Positions 62,706-64,000 of a DNA stretch of 64,000 nucleotides are shown here, in pieces. Under the pieces are notes generated by a model. The model was not told where the DNA came from, did not search any database, and was given only the letters and a program-made list of their open reading frames with translations. Numbering within the stretch: position 1 is the first letter of the stretch; each line of letters begins with the position of its first letter. The stretch is from an uncultured Chitinophaga sp. (GTDB lineage: Bacteria; Bacteroidota; Bacteroidia; Cytophagales; Cyclobacteriaceae), in contig CABHOK010000003.1 in assembly GCA_902168205.1 (NCBI GenBank), forward strand, positions 1,364,001 to 1,428,000, in the 5' to 3' direction. The translations under genes were made by a program, and so were the position numbers.

Positions 62706-62737
62706 AGTATATAATTGTTTAATTAAAAGTTTCTGAA

Positions 62738-63667
62738 TTAAAGTTTAATGAAGAGTGAGCTGATCGATTCGTTGTCATGAATCTTACGGATCGCTTTGGC
62801 GAACAGTGTAGACACCGAAAGCACTTTAATTTTAGGGCTTTCCTTCTTTAGCGGAATCGTATCGGAAATCACAATTTCTTCCAGTAAAGAGCTATCGATG
62901 TTTTCATAAGCATTACCGGAGAGTACGCCGTGTGTACAAACAGCGCGTACGGATTTAGCACCCTTTTCTTTCAGCAGTGCTGCTGCTTTACAAATTGTTC
63001 CTGCTGTATCCACCAGGTCATCCACGAGTATAACATCTTTGCCATCTACTTCACCGATCAGTCGCATGGACTCAACCTTGTTGGCTTCTTTTCTGTGCTT
63101 GTCGCATACAGCAAGCTCAGCATCAAAGAATTTAGCAAATGCTCTCGCTCTCTTTATACCACCTACATCCGGAGATGCAAACATGATATCAGAAAGACCT
63201 AATGATTTAAGATACGGAACGAATATATAGGAGCCATCGAGGTGATCCACCGGTATATCAAAGAAGCCCTGGATCTGGTCAGCGTGTAAGTCACACGCCA
63301 TGATGCGCGATGCCCCGGCTGCTGAAATCAGATTAGCATGAAGCTTGGCTGCTATAGCAACTCGTGGTTTATCTTTTCTGTCCTGACGGGCATATCCGAA
63401 ATATGGAATCACAACGTTAACGCTGGACGCACTGGCACGTTTGGCTGCATCCACCATTAATAATAATTCCATTAAGTTATCAGAAGGAGGGAACGTTGAT
63501 TGAATCAGAAATACTTCATGGCCGCGAACGGATTCAGTAATATAGGGCGACATTTCACCGTCACTGAATTGCTGATAGTTTACTTCACCTAAGCGCTCTC
63601 CATAAGCGTTGGCGATTTTCTCAGCCAGGTAGGTTGTAGCTCTTCCGCTAAAGATTTTAACTGCCAT
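62738..63667 (-). CDS. prs: Ribose-phosphate pyrophosphokinase
   Basis: A 309-aa enzyme of the usual size. The catalytic and PRPP motifs are FGYARQDRKDKPRV, AVAAKLHANLIS-type flexible loop region, and DVILVDDLVDTAGTICKAA (the PRPP-binding loop). It makes PRPP from ribose-5-phosphate and ATP, for nucleotides, His, Trp and NAD. It precedes rplY by 32 bp. Pairs of prs with rplY are widespread in bacteria. Confidence 0.97.
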   Translation of the reverse strand: MAVKIFSGRATTYLAEKIANAYGERLGEVNYQQFSDGEMSPYITESVRGHEVFLIQSTFPPSDNLMELLLMVDAAKRASASSVNVVIPYFGYARQDRKDKPRVAIAAKLHANLISAAGASRIMACDLHADQIQGFFDIPVDHLDGSYIFVPYLKSLGLSDIMFASPDVGGIKRARAFAKFFDAELAVCDKHRKEANKVESMRLIGEVDGKDVILVDDLVDTAGTICKAAALLKEKGAKSVRAVCTHGVLSGNAYENIDSSLLEEIVISDTIPLKKESPKIKVLSVSTLFAKAIRKIHDNESISSLFIKL

Positions 63668-63723
63668 GGTTAGTGCCGTTAATCGTTATCAGTTTATTAT
63701 TATCTGATTCCGTTTTACAAACG

Positions 63724-63749
63724 AAGAATCCCGCATAAGCGGGATTCTT
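63724..63749 (-). terminator. Hairpin after tRNA-Gln
   Basis: AAGAATCCCGC (63724-63734), ATAA, GCGGGATTCTT (63739-63749): a perfect 11-bp stem 4 nt after the tRNA 3' end on the minus strand. The downstream T-run is weak (CGTTTG). Confidence 0.75.
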
Positions 63750-63752
63750 ATA

Positions 63753-63828
63753 TGGTTGTCCGACCAGGGCTCGAACCTGGACTTTCCTGAATCAAAATCA
63801 GGCGTGTTGCCAGTTACACCATCGGACA
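63753..63828 (-). tRNA. tRNA-Gln (anticodon TTG)
   Basis: Reading the minus strand, TGTCCGA (63828-63822) pairs with TCGGACA (63763-63757). The anticodon arm is CCTGA-TTTTGAT-TCAGG, so the anticodon is TTG (Gln). The T-arm is CCAGG-TTCGAGC-CCTGG. The discriminator is A (63756), and CCA (63755-63753) is encoded. A terminator-like hairpin follows. Confidence 0.95.
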
Positions 63829-63925
63829 ATGTTGTCGCTGAATCGTCAATTCGATGTCAGTCCCATGAATTTGGGATTGCAAAGGTAGAATTATTTTTCA
63901 GAAATGTTAACCTCAACCAAAAAAA

Positions 63926-64000
63926 TTAAAAATCATTTTCTTGAGATACCGTGGTGCCGCCTTCCATAAAACCTTCGGCCCAGAAACGATATTTGTCGAG
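63926..64000 (-). CDS. C-terminal end of a gene running off the right edge (partial)
   Basis: On the minus strand an open frame enters at 64000 and stops with TAA at 63928-63926, giving a 24-residue tail (DKYRFWAEGFMEGGTTVSQE and more). The family is not recognised. It is followed by ~100 bp and then the tRNA-Gln gene on the same strand. Confidence 0.7.
   Translation of the reverse strand, partial: LDKYRFWAEGFMEGGTTVSQENDF

Overview
This is a chromosomal window from a member of the Bacteroidota, most likely the order Cytophagales (a Chryseolinea/Ohtaekwangia-like gliding bacterium; the genus is inference). The signs are a GldC gliding protein, a type IX secretion (gliding-associated C-terminal) protein, an IPExxxVDY family protein, a TonB receptor with a carboxypeptidase-regulatory-like N-terminus, the ftsX-DUF3098-uppP-truB-ribF gene order, acpP-fabF-rnc, and -7 boxes near TAnnTTTG. 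There is no rRNA, CRISPR array, phage or insertion sequence. The only RNA gene found is tRNA-Gln.

Layout. 1-3400: tail of a gene, then three co-directional genes (unrecognised 485-aa protein, small membrane protein, membrane-anchored GH25 muramidase with a large N-terminal cytoplasmic-looking region). 3371-6035: two-component operon with a 7-TM-like protein and a small secreted protein. 6347-11770: ElyC/SanA-like protein; TonB receptor with a GDSL-like lipoprotein lacking the catalytic Ser. 11798-17105: gldC, cydAB, a decayed small gene, acetoacetyl-CoA synthetase. 17335-21158: ftsX-DUF3098-uppP-truB-(DUF2281-like)-ribF. 21271-26778: anti-sigma/sigma pair, DUF2147, membrane pyrophosphatase, 127-aa protein plus thioesterase. 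26989-32122: threonine operon thrA-thrB-thrC preceded by an Ile/Thr-rich leader peptide with competing hairpins. 32094-36112: GtrA, Pcm, 3-hydroxybutyryl-CoA dehydrogenase, Omp85-type protein. 36178-41920: lgt, nadE, rnc, fabF, acpP. 42035-47545: IPExxxVDY protein, pyk, gpsA with a coupled acyltransferase, two small proteins. 48096-55747: T9SS cargo, DCC protein, fabD, folK, sppA, bioB. 55800-58897: AT-rich island with two short secreted peptides and the sensor half of a TPR histidine kinase. 58963-64000: metG, DUF77, pth, rplY, prs, tRNA-Gln, gene tail.

Most of the window is housekeeping. The parts that stand out are the thr leader/attenuator, the mosaic histidine kinase with its neighbouring peptides, the cytoplasmic-domain/TM/muramidase protein with its two partners, the GDSL-like lipoprotein lacking its Ser, a set of intergenic inverted repeats built from degenerate short units, and a strong excess of TATA tetramers with ATA used for Ile after T-ending codons. 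Seven short genes, gene remnants or gene ends below a 60-codon cut-off were found by reading: 3-77, 14865-15148, 18338-18499, 26989-27105, 47375-47545, 56306-56473 and 63926-64000; the 43-aa lipoprotein at 56520-56651 was found as the correct start inside a longer open frame.
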